Source of the DNA: Aurantiacibacter rhizosphaerae
GTDB lineage: Bacteria > Pseudomonadota > Alphaproteobacteria > Sphingomonadales > Sphingomonadaceae
Length of the DNA stretch: 64,000 bases
Direction: 5' to 3'
NCBI RefSeq assembly: GCF_009807005.1
Contig: NZ_WUBR01000001.1
Location: forward strand, 1,534,142 to 1,598,141
The notes under the pieces were generated by a model. The model had not been told where the DNA came from and did not search any database. It saw only the letters and a program-made list of their open reading frames with translations. Numbering within the stretch: position 1 is the first letter of the stretch; the number at the start of each line of letters is the position of its first letter. This document shows, piece by piece, positions 38,670-46,998 of this stretch. A program made the position numbers and the translations under genes.

Positions 38670-38990
38670 ATGAGCCTTTTTGACCAGATCCTTGGCGCGG
38701 CCCACAATCACCCCACGGTGAAGAACATGGCCGAGAAGATGGGGATCGACCAGGAGACCGCAGAGCGCGCCATTGCCGCGCTGACCGAAGGGCACCAGGC
38801 CGATACCGATACGGTCACCACCGCGGCAGAGCGCAGCGGCATCGATGCAGGCGTGTTGACGCAGGTGATGGAGCATGTGGGCGGCGAAGGTTCGCTCGGC
38901 TCCTTCATGCAGATGCTGGACAAGGATCACGACGGCAATCCGTTGAACGATATTACGGACATGGCCGGAAAGTTCTTCGGCAAGAAATAA
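38670..38990 (+). CDS. Small DUF937-like acidic protein
   Basis: A 106-residue protein, MSLFDQILGAAHNHPTVKNMAEKMGID..., with an N-terminal helix of the DUF937/YidB-like type and a C-terminal MLDKDHDGNPLNDITDMAGKFFG, where DKDHDGN resembles an EF-hand-like calcium loop. Function unknown. Start at MSLFDQIL is preferred (GAGCACGAC upstream contains a GGAG-like element: ACCGGAGAGC). Bounded by terminators on both sides, so it is probably monocistronic. Confidence 0.75.
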   Translation: MSLFDQILGAAHNHPTVKNMAEKMGIDQETAERAIAALTEGHQADTDTVTTAAERSGIDAGVLTQVMEHVGGEGSLGSFMQMLDKDHDGNPLNDITDMAGKFFGKK

Positions 38991-39046
38991 GCGACCCGGC
39001 AGGGGGCGCGGCGTTCTGCGCGTCGCATCCAAATGTAATGTGCAAC

Positions 39047-39085
39047 AATGGCAGCGCCCCACTTTTTACGGATGGCGCTGCCATT
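39047..39085. terminator. Bidirectional terminator hairpin
   Basis: AATGGCAGCGCC (39047-39058) and GGCGCTGCCATT (39074-39085) are perfect 12-base arms around a 15-base loop, with TTTTAAAT on the plus strand. It lies between two convergent genes. Confidence 0.75.
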
Positions 39086-39091
39086 TTAAAT

Positions 39092-40054
39092 CTAGCCATA
39101 CAGGGCGTTGGCCACCGCCTGCTCAACCAGCCGAGAGCCGTTGAGCAGGGGCGCAGCTGGCATCACCGGAGCGGGGTCGCCAACCGCCTTCGGCAGCGTG
39201 TCGGAATAGGTCGCCGTGTCGACGCCCTTCATGCTGGCGACTTTTTCGCAGACCTTTTCAAAGCGGCGGGACACCACCTTGTTGATCCGCGTGCGCTTGC
39301 GGCACAGCAGTTCGAAACTGTGCGATACGATCGTGAAGCTTGCGTCACCCTGTTCCCGCGCATGGCGCAGGGCGGCGAAGATTTCGCGATAGGATAGCGC
39401 GGTCAATTGCGCATGGCGCAGCCCGCCGAACGCATCGGCGATACAGCCGATGGGCACCTCCACCACGCCATGACGCACGAGTGGCGCACGGTGCCCTTCG
39501 TCCAGCGCGATGTCGCAGTCGCCGTGCATCAGTCCGGGCGGATGGCTGGAATCATGCGTCAGCCCGATATGCGCCAGCGCGCGCAAGGTATCGTCATTTG
39601 CGCCGTAATTCCCGGCGCGAAAGGCCACGGGGCGCGGGGCGCCTGCGTCCATCAGGATCTCCGCCCCAAGATCCAGCAGGCGGCATTGTTCATCGAAGGT
39701 AAAGTCCTTCAGATTGGGGCCCCTGTCGGCGCCAAGTGGATTGGCATCGCCTGCGATGGCCAGCCATTCTGTGTGCAGGTGCAATTGCACATCGTGGCCG
39801 CGTGTGACGATGGGTTCCACCACGTCCGCAATGGCGCCTGTTCCCCAGATCAGCGCGGGCATCGGGTCCACGAAGAAAACGGCTTTCAGGCCATGCCGCT
39901 CCAGCACGTCCATTTGGTGAAAGATGCCTACATCGCCAGCAGGGGTTGCCCCGCGAATGGCGCGGTCGAAATTTGCGGCGCGCGTGTTCAGCCCGCGCTT
40001 TGCGGTGAAGCCGGGTTCGTATTCCGTATCGATGGTGACATAGAGTGCGACCAT
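39092..40054 (-). CDS. Polysaccharide-deacetylase-like (NodB-fold) protein
   Basis: The 320-residue protein begins ALYVTIDTEYEP, the modified Asp motif of NodB-like enzymes, and has a metal-His pattern in RGHDVQLHLHTEWLAI, then PVAFRAGNYGANDDTL. This looks like the WalW-type subgroup of polysaccharide deacetylases. No signal peptide, so the substrate may be cytosolic or lipid-linked. Isolated minus-strand gene. Confidence 0.8.
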   Translation of the reverse strand: MVALYVTIDTEYEPGFTAKRGLNTRAANFDRAIRGATPAGDVGIFHQMDVLERHGLKAVFFVDPMPALIWGTGAIADVVEPIVTRGHDVQLHLHTEWLAIAGDANPLGADRGPNLKDFTFDEQCRLLDLGAEILMDAGAPRPVAFRAGNYGANDDTLRALAHIGLTHDSSHPPGLMHGDCDIALDEGHRAPLVRHGVVEVPIGCIADAFGGLRHAQLTALSYREIFAALRHAREQGDASFTIVSHSFELLCRKRTRINKVVSRRFEKVCEKVASMKGVDTATYSDTLPKAVGDPAPVMPAAPLLNGSRLVEQAVANALYG

Positions 40055-40141
40055 CCGCCGTGCCTTCTGCCTGTCCGATCCGCTATCGCCATGCTGCGTG
40101 GGTGCAGCGGGCTTGATCGAACAGGCCTAGCAGGGCGGAGG

Positions 40142-41986
40142 TTAAGCTTGCGTATCCGTCACATAGCGGCCCACATTGGCTGCCAGCACATCCAGCGGCG
40201 CGTTGCCGCCGTTGACAACGGCCTGGTTGAAATCGCGCAAGTCGTACGATCCGCCAAGCGCAGCTTTCGCGGCCGCGCGCTGGCGCAGGATTTCCAGCTT
40301 ACCGACCATATAGCCGGTGGCCTGGCCAGGCCAGCTGCAATAACGATCCACTTCGCTGGCAACCTCGTCTCGCTTGTTGCCATTCTGGTCCATGAAGAAG
40401 CGGACCGATTGCTCCCGGCCCCATCGCTTGTGATGCAGGCCGGTGTCGACCACCAGGCGGCAGGCGCGGAATGCGGCGGCCTGTAAGTATCCCAGCCGCC
40501 AGGTCGGGTTTTCATCATATGCACCCAGCTCATCCGCCAGCTGCTCTGCATATAAGGCCCAACCTTCGGAGAAGGAATTGAAGGCGAGGATGGAGCGGAT
40601 CAGCGGCAGCTGGTTGGAATATTCGCCTTCCCACACATGGCCGGGAATAGTCTCGTGATGGACCAGCGTGGGCAGATCATATTTGCGGTGCAGATCGGTT
40701 GTCAGCAGGTTGATCCACATTTTGCCGGGCGCCGTGCCATCCACGCTGCCCGCGCCGCCATAGGCGGTGGGCGCACCGGGCTCTTCAGCCGGGGGCAGGC
40801 GGCGCACTTCAAGATTGCCTGCCGCCACTTCGCGGAAAGCGCGGGGCATTTGTGCGCGGATCCATGCGATGCGATCCTCGATAAAGGACATGATCTGGGC
40901 ACGCCCCGGATCACCCGCTGCAAATTTGAAACGCGGGTCTTCCGAAAGCGCCGTCATCCTGTCGCCCACGGATCCGTCGGTATAGCCGATGTCGCGCAGG
41001 ATGGGGTCCATCTGCGCATGAATATCGTTAAGCGTCGAAAGACCCAGCTCGTGAATTTCATCGGGAGAAAGGCTGGTGGTGGTGCTGGATCGCAAGGACC
41101 AGTCATACCATTCGTCTCCGCGAGGTTGCGACCAGATGCCAGGATCGCTGTCTGCCACCGCGCGCTCCCGCTGCAACTCTGCCAGCTGCGCTTCCAGAGC
41201 AGGGGCGATATCACCGGTGACGATTCGCGTCGCGCGCGCTTCCCAATTGCCAGCAATGCCAGCCTCGCGCGTGCGGCGAACCAGCGATTCCACCATCGCG
41301 CCGCCCGAACGCGCATCGGCAATCTGCGCGGTCATCTGGGCAATCGCCTTGTCCAGCAGGAAGTCAGGAGGCACCACGCCCATTTCGCGCGCGTTGATGA
41401 TCCGCTCCAGCTCTCCATACAGAACGCCGGGCATTTCCTGCAGGCGAGAGATGTAGGCTTCGGCATCTCCCTCGTCCGCGATGGGGTGATCGGAATCCAT
41501 GAAGCGCGGCAGATCGATATAGGCGCCCACGTTCTGGATCACGGCATAAGGCGCGGTGCGCCAGCTGCCCACGGGAATGCTACCATAGGGCAGGGCCATG
41601 CCATCGATCGCGGTGGCATAGGCGCTTTCCACCACTTCGAAACTGGTGCGCGTGGCAGGATCGAGGCCGGTCTTGTCAAAGGCGCGGGCGCGGGCCAGAT
41701 CGGCGCGCAGCGTGGCGGCATAGGCATCCTGCCCCTGCGGAGAGGCATCGCCCAGCTGTCCGCGCAGCGCGGCATGCGCGCCTGTATCCACGCCAAGGCT
41801 GGTGGCGCGGGTCGGCTCATGCCGCAGCAGGTTCCACGCAATATCATCCAGCAAAGCCTCCGCCGCAGGCTGCCCGCCGGGCATGGCCGTGGTGGCGCAG
41901 CCGGGCAGAACGGTAAGCGCGGTGGAAGCCCCCAGCGCCCCGATGAAGGTGCGGCGGGAGAACGGTATGTCGATGATCTTGTGCAT
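40142..41986 (-). CDS. DUF885 family, Tat-exported lipoprotein peptidase-like
   Basis: The 614-residue protein has a Tat motif SRRTFIGALG (twin Arg at 11-12) ending in a lipobox LTVLPGC (Cys30). The DUF885 catalytic signature HHETIPGHVWEG is present, together with FNSFSEGWALYAEQLADELG, the gluzincin-like pattern. DUF885 proteins are zinc-metallopeptidase-like and poorly characterised. Divergent from a small membrane protein gene. Confidence 0.9.
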   Translation of the reverse strand: MHKIIDIPFSRRTFIGALGASTALTVLPGCATTAMPGGQPAAEALLDDIAWNLLRHEPTRATSLGVDTGAHAALRGQLGDASPQGQDAYAATLRADLARARAFDKTGLDPATRTSFEVVESAYATAIDGMALPYGSIPVGSWRTAPYAVIQNVGAYIDLPRFMDSDHPIADEGDAEAYISRLQEMPGVLYGELERIINAREMGVVPPDFLLDKAIAQMTAQIADARSGGAMVESLVRRTREAGIAGNWEARATRIVTGDIAPALEAQLAELQRERAVADSDPGIWSQPRGDEWYDWSLRSSTTTSLSPDEIHELGLSTLNDIHAQMDPILRDIGYTDGSVGDRMTALSEDPRFKFAAGDPGRAQIMSFIEDRIAWIRAQMPRAFREVAAGNLEVRRLPPAEEPGAPTAYGGAGSVDGTAPGKMWINLLTTDLHRKYDLPTLVHHETIPGHVWEGEYSNQLPLIRSILAFNSFSEGWALYAEQLADELGAYDENPTWRLGYLQAAAFRACRLVVDTGLHHKRWGREQSVRFFMDQNGNKRDEVASEVDRYCSWPGQATGYMVGKLEILRQRAAAKAALGGSYDLRDFNQAVVNGGNAPLDVLAANVGRYVTDTQA

Positions 41987-42098
41987 GGCAGAGTGGTTGC
42001 CGATGCAACCGATCCAGTCAAGAAAGATTGCGCGGGCCTGTCTGGCGCGTGGGCAAAGGGGCTTGGCGAGGGTGCCCGTGGCGGGCTAGGGCAGGGCC

Positions 42099-42326
42099 AT
42101 GTTCGATCTTGTCATCTCGATCATCGTGCTGGCCGCGATTGCCCTTGCGGCTGGGGCCTTCGTCCTGTGGCGCAAGGGCGTCACGAAACAGGCCATGCTG
42201 ATGGCGATCCTGTCTGTCGTGATGTTCGTCAACGTGGCGATCTGGCTGGTGCCAATGAAAGACGGCGACACTCCGATGGAGGCCGCCGTCGATGCCGTTG
42301 ATGAGGGCGCAGTCCTGAGGGACTGA
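42099..42326 (+). CDS. Small membrane protein
   Basis: A 75-residue protein with two predicted TM helices (about 4-24 and 32-51) and an acidic C-terminal tail (TPMEAAVDAVDEGAVL). No family recognised. It stands between divergent DUF885 and convergent TonB-family genes. Confidence 0.65.
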   Translation: MFDLVISIIVLAAIALAAGAFVLWRKGVTKQAMLMAILSVVMFVNVAIWLVPMKDGDTPMEAAVDAVDEGAVLRD

Positions 42327-42333
42327 CTGCGGC

Positions 42334-43023
42334 CTATCTCTCCGGGATCTGCCAGGTGACAGAGCCGGTGTAGGTGCCCACCGTCGTTTCTCCGCGATCG
42401 TTTTTCGCCGGGTCGAAGCGGGCGCGCCTTTCCAGCAGGCGGCAGGTGTTGCGATCTAGTGTGGAATGGCCGCTGCTGCGTGTGATTTCGCAGGCATCCA
42501 CCTTGCCATCGCTGCCGATTACCAGCCTATATCCTGCGGTGCCTTCGCGATCCCGCACAAGATCGCTGCGCGCATAATCATTGGTGGTGATCCAGCCCGC
42601 CGGGCCGTTACGCGGTGATGCGGCAATGGCGGAGAATGAGGGTGACGGCGTGGGCATGATCACTTCGGGGCCGGGAATTTCCAGCGTGCGGGGCGGGTTC
42701 AGCACCACCACATCGCTGATGTTGGGATTGACCGGCGCTGCCTCCACAGGAGCCGGACGCAAGAATTCGATCGGAGGCTTTGGCGCGGTTATAGGCGCCA
42801 ATGCCTGCTCCGCTTGTTCAGGAACGATTTCCGGCGGGGGCGGAGGCGGCGCAGGCGGATCGGGATTGAAATAGGCGACAAGGCCGCCGTCATCCTCCGT
42901 AATCACGCCTGTCACCGCAAGGCCGGCGATGATCCCTGCACCTACCACGGCATGGATCGCGATAACGCCGGCTGCCGCGCGAAGGCGGGCCGTGGGACTG
43001 ACTGTAGCATTTGCATAGGCCAT
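42334..43023 (-). CDS. TonB-family energy transducer
   Basis: The 229-residue protein has a TM anchor (about 19-41), a Pro-rich spacer (PDPPAPPPPPPEIVPEQ, PAPVEAAPVNP) and a C-terminal TonB_C-like domain with GTAGYRLVIGSDGKVDACEITRSSGHSTLDRNTCRLLERRARF in parts. It should couple the proton gradient to outer-membrane receptors; ExbB/ExbD genes are not nearby. Start MAYANATVSPTARL is chosen over a codon nine residues earlier. Confidence 0.88.
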   Translation of the reverse strand: MAYANATVSPTARLRAAAGVIAIHAVVGAGIIAGLAVTGVITEDDGGLVAYFNPDPPAPPPPPPEIVPEQAEQALAPITAPKPPIEFLRPAPVEAAPVNPNISDVVVLNPPRTLEIPGPEVIMPTPSPSFSAIAASPRNGPAGWITTNDYARSDLVRDREGTAGYRLVIGSDGKVDACEITRSSGHSTLDRNTCRLLERRARFDPAKNDRGETTVGTYTGSVTWQIPER

Positions 43024-43110
43024 GATTTTTATCCTCTTCCTGTAGCTCACCCGTTAGAGGGCGAGTCATGATATACTGTTACACTACGCGAGGAGATAAG
43101 CAAATGCAAG

Positions 43111-43142
43111 CGCGCGCCGAAACCACTGGTTCCGACGCGCGC
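43111..43142 (-). terminator. Imperfect hairpin between hydrolase and TonB-family gene
   Basis: CGCGCGCCGAAACCA and TGGTTCCGACGCGCG form a long stem with two mismatches. On the minus strand it follows the hydrolase gene (stop at 43169) and is followed by CTTGCATTTGCTT. The U-tract is weak, so it may be a terminator or an operator. Confidence 0.45.
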
Positions 43143-43168
43143 GAATTGCTTTAATTTTCAGGCTGTTA

Positions 43169-43825
43169 TCAGGTAATCGGGCAGCTGGGATCCAGGCGGA
43201 AATCCAGATAATTGTCGACCGACTTCATCAGTTCTTCCTGCTCGTTTTCGAAGAAGTGGTTGGCGCGCGGGATTTCATCATGATGAATGGTGATGTGCTT
43301 TTGCGTGCGCAGCTTGTCGACAAGCTTCTGCACGGCAACGGGCTGCACCACGGTATCCGCGGTGCCCTGGATGAAGATGCCCGATGCGGGGCAGGGCGCC
43401 AGGAAGCTGAAATCATACATGTTCGCAGGCGGCGCGATGGAGATGAAGCCGCGAATCTCCGGGCGGCGCATCAGCAATTGCATGCCGATCAGCGCGCCAA
43501 AGGAAACGCCGCCAACCCATGTGGTCTGCGCTTCGGGGTGGATCTGCTGCACCCAGTCCAGCGCGCTGGCGGCATCGGAAAGCTCGCCAATGCCATTGTC
43601 GAAGCTGCCCTGGCTCTTGCCCACGCCGCGAAAATTGAAGCGCAATGTGGCGAAGCCGCGGTTGACGAAGGTCTTGTACAATTGCTGCACGATCCGGTCA
43701 TTCATCGTGCCGCCACCCTGGCTGTGGGGGTGCAGAATCATCGCCACGGGCGCGCGCGGGCGCGGGGCGGGGGAGAAACGGCCTTCGAGACGACCCTCTG
43801 GGCCGGGAAAAATAACGTGGGGCAT
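43169..43825 (-). CDS. Alpha/beta hydrolase of the YsdC/DUF-like family
   Basis: The 218-residue protein has HPHSQGGGTMND, FNFRGVGKSQG, a nucleophile elbow WVGGVSFGALIGMQ with Ser, a possible acid in QGTADTVV and a His in IPRANHFFENEQEEL. This is the common small alpha/beta hydrolase annotated near cysteine desulfurase genes in sphingomonads. Substrate unknown. Divergent from the tandem desulfurases by 103 bases. Confidence 0.85.
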   Translation of the reverse strand: MPHVIFPGPEGRLEGRFSPAPRPRAPVAMILHPHSQGGGTMNDRIVQQLYKTFVNRGFATLRFNFRGVGKSQGSFDNGIGELSDAASALDWVQQIHPEAQTTWVGGVSFGALIGMQLLMRRPEIRGFISIAPPANMYDFSFLAPCPASGIFIQGTADTVVQPVAVQKLVDKLRTQKHITIHHDEIPRANHFFENEQEELMKSVDNYLDFRLDPSCPIT

Positions 43826-43928
43826 GGGCGGTTGGTGCTCTGCTTGAAAATGGGCTGAACCGCGCGGGTGGCGCGGTGCAAGTGGGCGGCTATATAGGGA
43901 TTATGTCACTTTTCGCAATTGTTCTCGC

Positions 43929-44948
43929 ATGATCCGTGTTTATCTGGATCACGCCGCCACCACGCCGCTTCGCCCGCAGGCGCGCGCCGCGATGGAGGAA
44001 GGTTTCACCAAATGGGCCAATCCGTCCAGCCCGCACGCGGAAGGGCGCAAGGCCCGCGCCGCGCTGGAAGACGCGCGAGAGCGGTGCAAGGCAGCGCTGG
44101 GCTGGGACGGCGAACTCATCTTCACCAGCGGCGCGAGCGAGGCGCTGTCGATCGCGCTGAACCAGAGCAAGGGCGATCGGCGTATCGTCAGCGCGGTGGA
44201 GCACGAAGCCCTGCTGCGCGCAGCGCCCGGTGCCGAAACCATGCCGGTGCAGAACGGCATGGCCCAATTGCCAGAAGGCCTTTCGGGCGCAATCATCGCC
44301 TTGCAGCAGGTGAATTCAGAAACCGGTGCGATGATGCTGGAACTGGGCGACATTCATCGCCGAGTATCGGACGCTGGTGGGTTGCTGCTGGCAGATTGCT
44401 CCCAAGGGGCGGGTAAACATGGATTGCCCGATTGCGACATGGGGGTGGTCAGCGCGCACAAGCTGGGCGGGCCGATCGGGATAGGCGCTCTGCTGGTAAG
44501 CGACTATGCGCTGCTCAATCCTGTTGGCGGGCATGAGCGCGGCTATCGTCAGGGAACGGAGAACCTGCCGGGCGCAATGGGCTTTGCCGCCGCGCTGGAG
44601 CAGGGCGGGCAGGATAGCTGGGCCACCTCGAAGGAAGAAAGAGCGGCTTTTGCTAACGCGATTGCGGGCAATCGCCTTGTTACAGGGCAGGTGCATTGCG
44701 ACTATATTTTCGGCCTTACCCATGAAACGATCAGCGCTCAGGCCTTGCTGGTCCGCCTCGATGCGATGGGCTTTGCGGTTTCTGCGGGCAGCGCCTGTTC
44801 TTCCGGCACATTGAAGAAAAGCAAGGTGCTTGATGCCTTTGGCGTGGCAGATGATATCGCCAGCCGCACGATCCGCGTATCGCTGGGCTGGAACACGACC
44901 GCGCAGGAACTCGACGCATTTACCCAAGCCTGGAAGGGCATGACATGA
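43929..44948 (+). CDS. Cysteine desulfurase, first of a tandem pair
   Basis: A 339-residue class V PLP aminotransferase that would release sulfur from cysteine. It keeps the DHAATTPL N-terminus, VEHEALL, DCSQG, the PLP Lys in VVSAHKLGGPIGIGAL, RQGTENLPG and the catalytic Cys loop VSAGSACSSGTLKKSKVL of IscS-type enzymes. It is shorter than IscS (about 400). The ATGA overlap with the next gene indicates coupling. It is diverged from its neighbour in the PLP-domain motifs. Confidence 0.9.
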   Translation: MIRVYLDHAATTPLRPQARAAMEEGFTKWANPSSPHAEGRKARAALEDARERCKAALGWDGELIFTSGASEALSIALNQSKGDRRIVSAVEHEALLRAAPGAETMPVQNGMAQLPEGLSGAIIALQQVNSETGAMMLELGDIHRRVSDAGGLLLADCSQGAGKHGLPDCDMGVVSAHKLGGPIGIGALLVSDYALLNPVGGHERGYRQGTENLPGAMGFAAALEQGGQDSWATSKEERAAFANAIAGNRLVTGQVHCDYIFGLTHETISAQALLVRLDAMGFAVSAGSACSSGTLKKSKVLDAFGVADDIASRTIRVSLGWNTTAQELDAFTQAWKGMT

Positions 44949-46018
44949 TCTACCTCGATTACCAGGCCACCACGCCGCTGGCGCCCGAAGCGCGCGATGC
45001 GATGCTGCAATGGCTGGATGGGCCGGATGGCACGGGCTTCGGCAATCCGCACAGCCCGCACCGCATGGGGCGCATGGCCGCGGCGGCTGTCGATCTGGCG
45101 CGCGACAGGGTGGCGGCGCTGTTTCCGCCCAATGGCAAGGTGATCTTTACCAGCGGCGCGACGGAGGCGATCAATCTTGCCATGCGCGGCTGCCCCGGCA
45201 ATGGCGCGATCAGCGTCTCCGCCATCGAACACGCCGCAGTGCTGGATACAGCGCACGCCATCGGCAAATGTCACGAGCTGAACGTGGCGGCGGACGGGCA
45301 ATGCAACGCGAAGCAGGACATTCCCGCCAACACCAGGCTGGTGGCCGTAATGCAGGTGAATAACGAGATCGGCGTGATCCAGCCAACGGTGGAATTTCAC
45401 CGGAAGGCGAAGGAAGCTGGCGCGCTGTACCTGTGCGATGCCGTGCAGGCCTTTGGCAAGATGCCGCTGGCGGGCGCGGACATGATCGCCGTTTCTGCGC
45501 ACAAGCTGCACGGGCCAAAGGGCATCGGCGCGCTGTGGGTGCGCAATGGCATCGAGCTCGATCCGCAGCAGACAGGCGGCGGGCAGGAAGCGAACCTGCG
45601 GTCCGGCACGCTGAGCCCGGCGCTGTGCGCAGGCTTTGGCGCGGCGGCAAAGGTGGCTGCAGAGCGGATGGACGAGGATGCCGCCCATGTCGAAGCGCTG
45701 TGGAACAGGGCGCGTGAACTGTTCGCCGATTGGGAACTGAACGGTAGCGCAGAGGCGCGCTGGCACGGCAACCTCAACATTCGCAAGGCCGGGCTGGATG
45801 TCGCCCGCTTGATGTCGGACTGCCGCGACGTGATGTTCTCTGCCGGGTCCGCCTGCGCCAGCGGATCGGGACGGCCCAGCCACGTGTTGCAGGCTATCGG
45901 ACTGGATGCTGCACAAGCGAAAAGCTCCATCCGATTGGGTTTCGGACGCTATACCGCCATTAGTGACCTTGAAACCGCCGCTGAAAAGGTTAAGATTGCT
46001 GCATCGCAACAAGGATAG
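44945..46018 (+). CDS. Cysteine desulfurase, second of a tandem pair
   Basis: A 357-residue paralogue of the preceding gene: DYQATTPLAPEARDAML, SAIEHAAVLDTAH, CDAVQAFGK, AVSAHKLHGPKGIGAL, RSGTLSPALCAG and the Cys loop FSAGSACASGSGRPSHVLQAIGL. It has all residues for PLP binding and sulfur transfer. The downstream ferredoxin begins five bases after its stop with AAGGA inside its last codons, so sulfur donor and ferredoxin are made together. Confidence 0.92.
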   Translation: MIYLDYQATTPLAPEARDAMLQWLDGPDGTGFGNPHSPHRMGRMAAAAVDLARDRVAALFPPNGKVIFTSGATEAINLAMRGCPGNGAISVSAIEHAAVLDTAHAIGKCHELNVAADGQCNAKQDIPANTRLVAVMQVNNEIGVIQPTVEFHRKAKEAGALYLCDAVQAFGKMPLAGADMIAVSAHKLHGPKGIGALWVRNGIELDPQQTGGGQEANLRSGTLSPALCAGFGAAAKVAAERMDEDAAHVEALWNRARELFADWELNGSAEARWHGNLNIRKAGLDVARLMSDCRDVMFSAGSACASGSGRPSHVLQAIGLDAAQAKSSIRLGFGRYTAISDLETAAEKVKIAASQQG

Positions 46019-46023
46019 ACCTC

Positions 46024-46353
46024 ATCAAAGTCACCTTCATTACGCGCAAGAACGAGAAGGTGGAGGTGCAGGCCGCCGCCGGTGATCGGCTTCTGGAAGT
46101 TGGCCAGGCGGCGGGAATGCCGCTGGAAGGCACGTGCGAGGGCCAGATGGCCTGCTCCACCTGCCATGTGATCATCGCGCGCGAATGGTTCGACAAGCTT
46201 GAACCTGCAGTGGAGGATGAGGAAGACATGCTGGACCTGGCCGCCGATGTGCAGGCCACCAGCCGCCTGTCCTGCCAGATAATCCTGTCAGAAGAGCTGG
46301 ACGGCATGGAAGTGCGCATGCCCAGCGACAGCAACGACGCGCAGGGGTTTTAA
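46024..46353 (+). CDS. Adrenodoxin-type [2Fe-2S] ferredoxin, apparent AUC start
   Basis: A 109-residue ferredoxin with C38-x5-C44-x2-C47 (CEGQMACSTC) and C84 (RLSCQ), the adrenodoxin/Isc-ferredoxin pattern, with the VEDEEDMLDLA acidic binding region. The first conserved strand IKVTFITRKNEKVEV is in frame but has no ATG, GTG or TTG before it: the codons back to the stop at 45991 are GAT TGC TGC ATC GCA ACA AGG ATA GAC CTC. AAGGA (46011-46015) is eight bases from ATC at 46024, so an AUC start is the best explanation. The next canonical start, GTG at 46060, would remove that strand. Confidence 0.8.
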   Translation: MKVTFITRKNEKVEVQAAAGDRLLEVGQAAGMPLEGTCEGQMACSTCHVIIAREWFDKLEPAVEDEEDMLDLAADVQATSRLSCQIILSEELDGMEVRMPSDSNDAQGF

Positions 46354-46437
46354 AAGAAAACACCGCTGGACTTCGGGGGATTTTGTCAGCGCGCCTTTTC
46401 TTCTATGCTTTTGGTCGAATCGGGGGGTTACACTGGC

Positions 46438-46998
46438 ATGAACTCGCAGAGCGAGCAGGATCTCTTTGGTCGGTCGAAGAAATTCGCCGGCCGCGTAGTC
46501 GTCGAATGGACGATCGATCACCTCAAACTTGCACTTACAACGATCTGTGCATTCGCCCTCTACAGTTTTGGCATCACCGAAGACTGGTGGCCGTCTCCCG
46601 TGGAAATCATTCGCGGCGATCGAGGCGGTCCGGGCGAGGAAAACCGCATACGCCGCCCGCTGGATGTCTCAGCCATTACTTATCAGAATGACGGCGGTGC
46701 AGCGGGCCAGCTTGGCGAATCGATGCACCTATCTATTCTTCCAAGGCTGGATTCGGTGAGCGATACGCTCTCGGGCCTGGAGCTTCGCTACGGCTTGACC
46801 GGGCTTTCCTCCACCAGTGGAACCAAGAACTCGGTGACGCTGGCGTGGGCCATGCGGCTGCCGCAATCGGAATGGCTCACCTGCCGACAGGGAGGGTTGC
46901 GCTTCGATACGCGGCGTGGGCTGGAAATCGAGGTTGCCAGGACGCTGAACAACGCGCTGGCATCCAGTGAAGCAGCAGGGGATTTGCAATGCACATGA
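46438..46998 (+). CDS. Membrane-associated protein of unknown function
   Basis: A 186-residue protein with one TM helix (about 31-50, HLKLALTTICAFALYSFGITEDWWPSP) and a soluble C-terminal part. GGGGGG precedes the chosen ATG by about nine bases; an in-frame ATG 33 bases earlier is an alternative. It overlaps the next lipoprotein gene by 10 bases. No family recognised. Confidence 0.65.
   Translation: MNSQSEQDLFGRSKKFAGRVVVEWTIDHLKLALTTICAFALYSFGITEDWWPSPVEIIRGDRGGPGEENRIRRPLDVSAITYQNDGGAAGQLGESMHLSILPRLDSVSDTLSGLELRYGLTGLSSTSGTKNSVTLAWAMRLPQSEWLTCRQGGLRFDTRRGLEIEVARTLNNALASSEAAGDLQCT

Noticed and set aside
46060..46353. Ferredoxin starting at GTG 46060
   Set aside because: It would delete the first beta strand IKVTFITRKNEK that ferredoxins share; kept only as an alternative to the AUC start.
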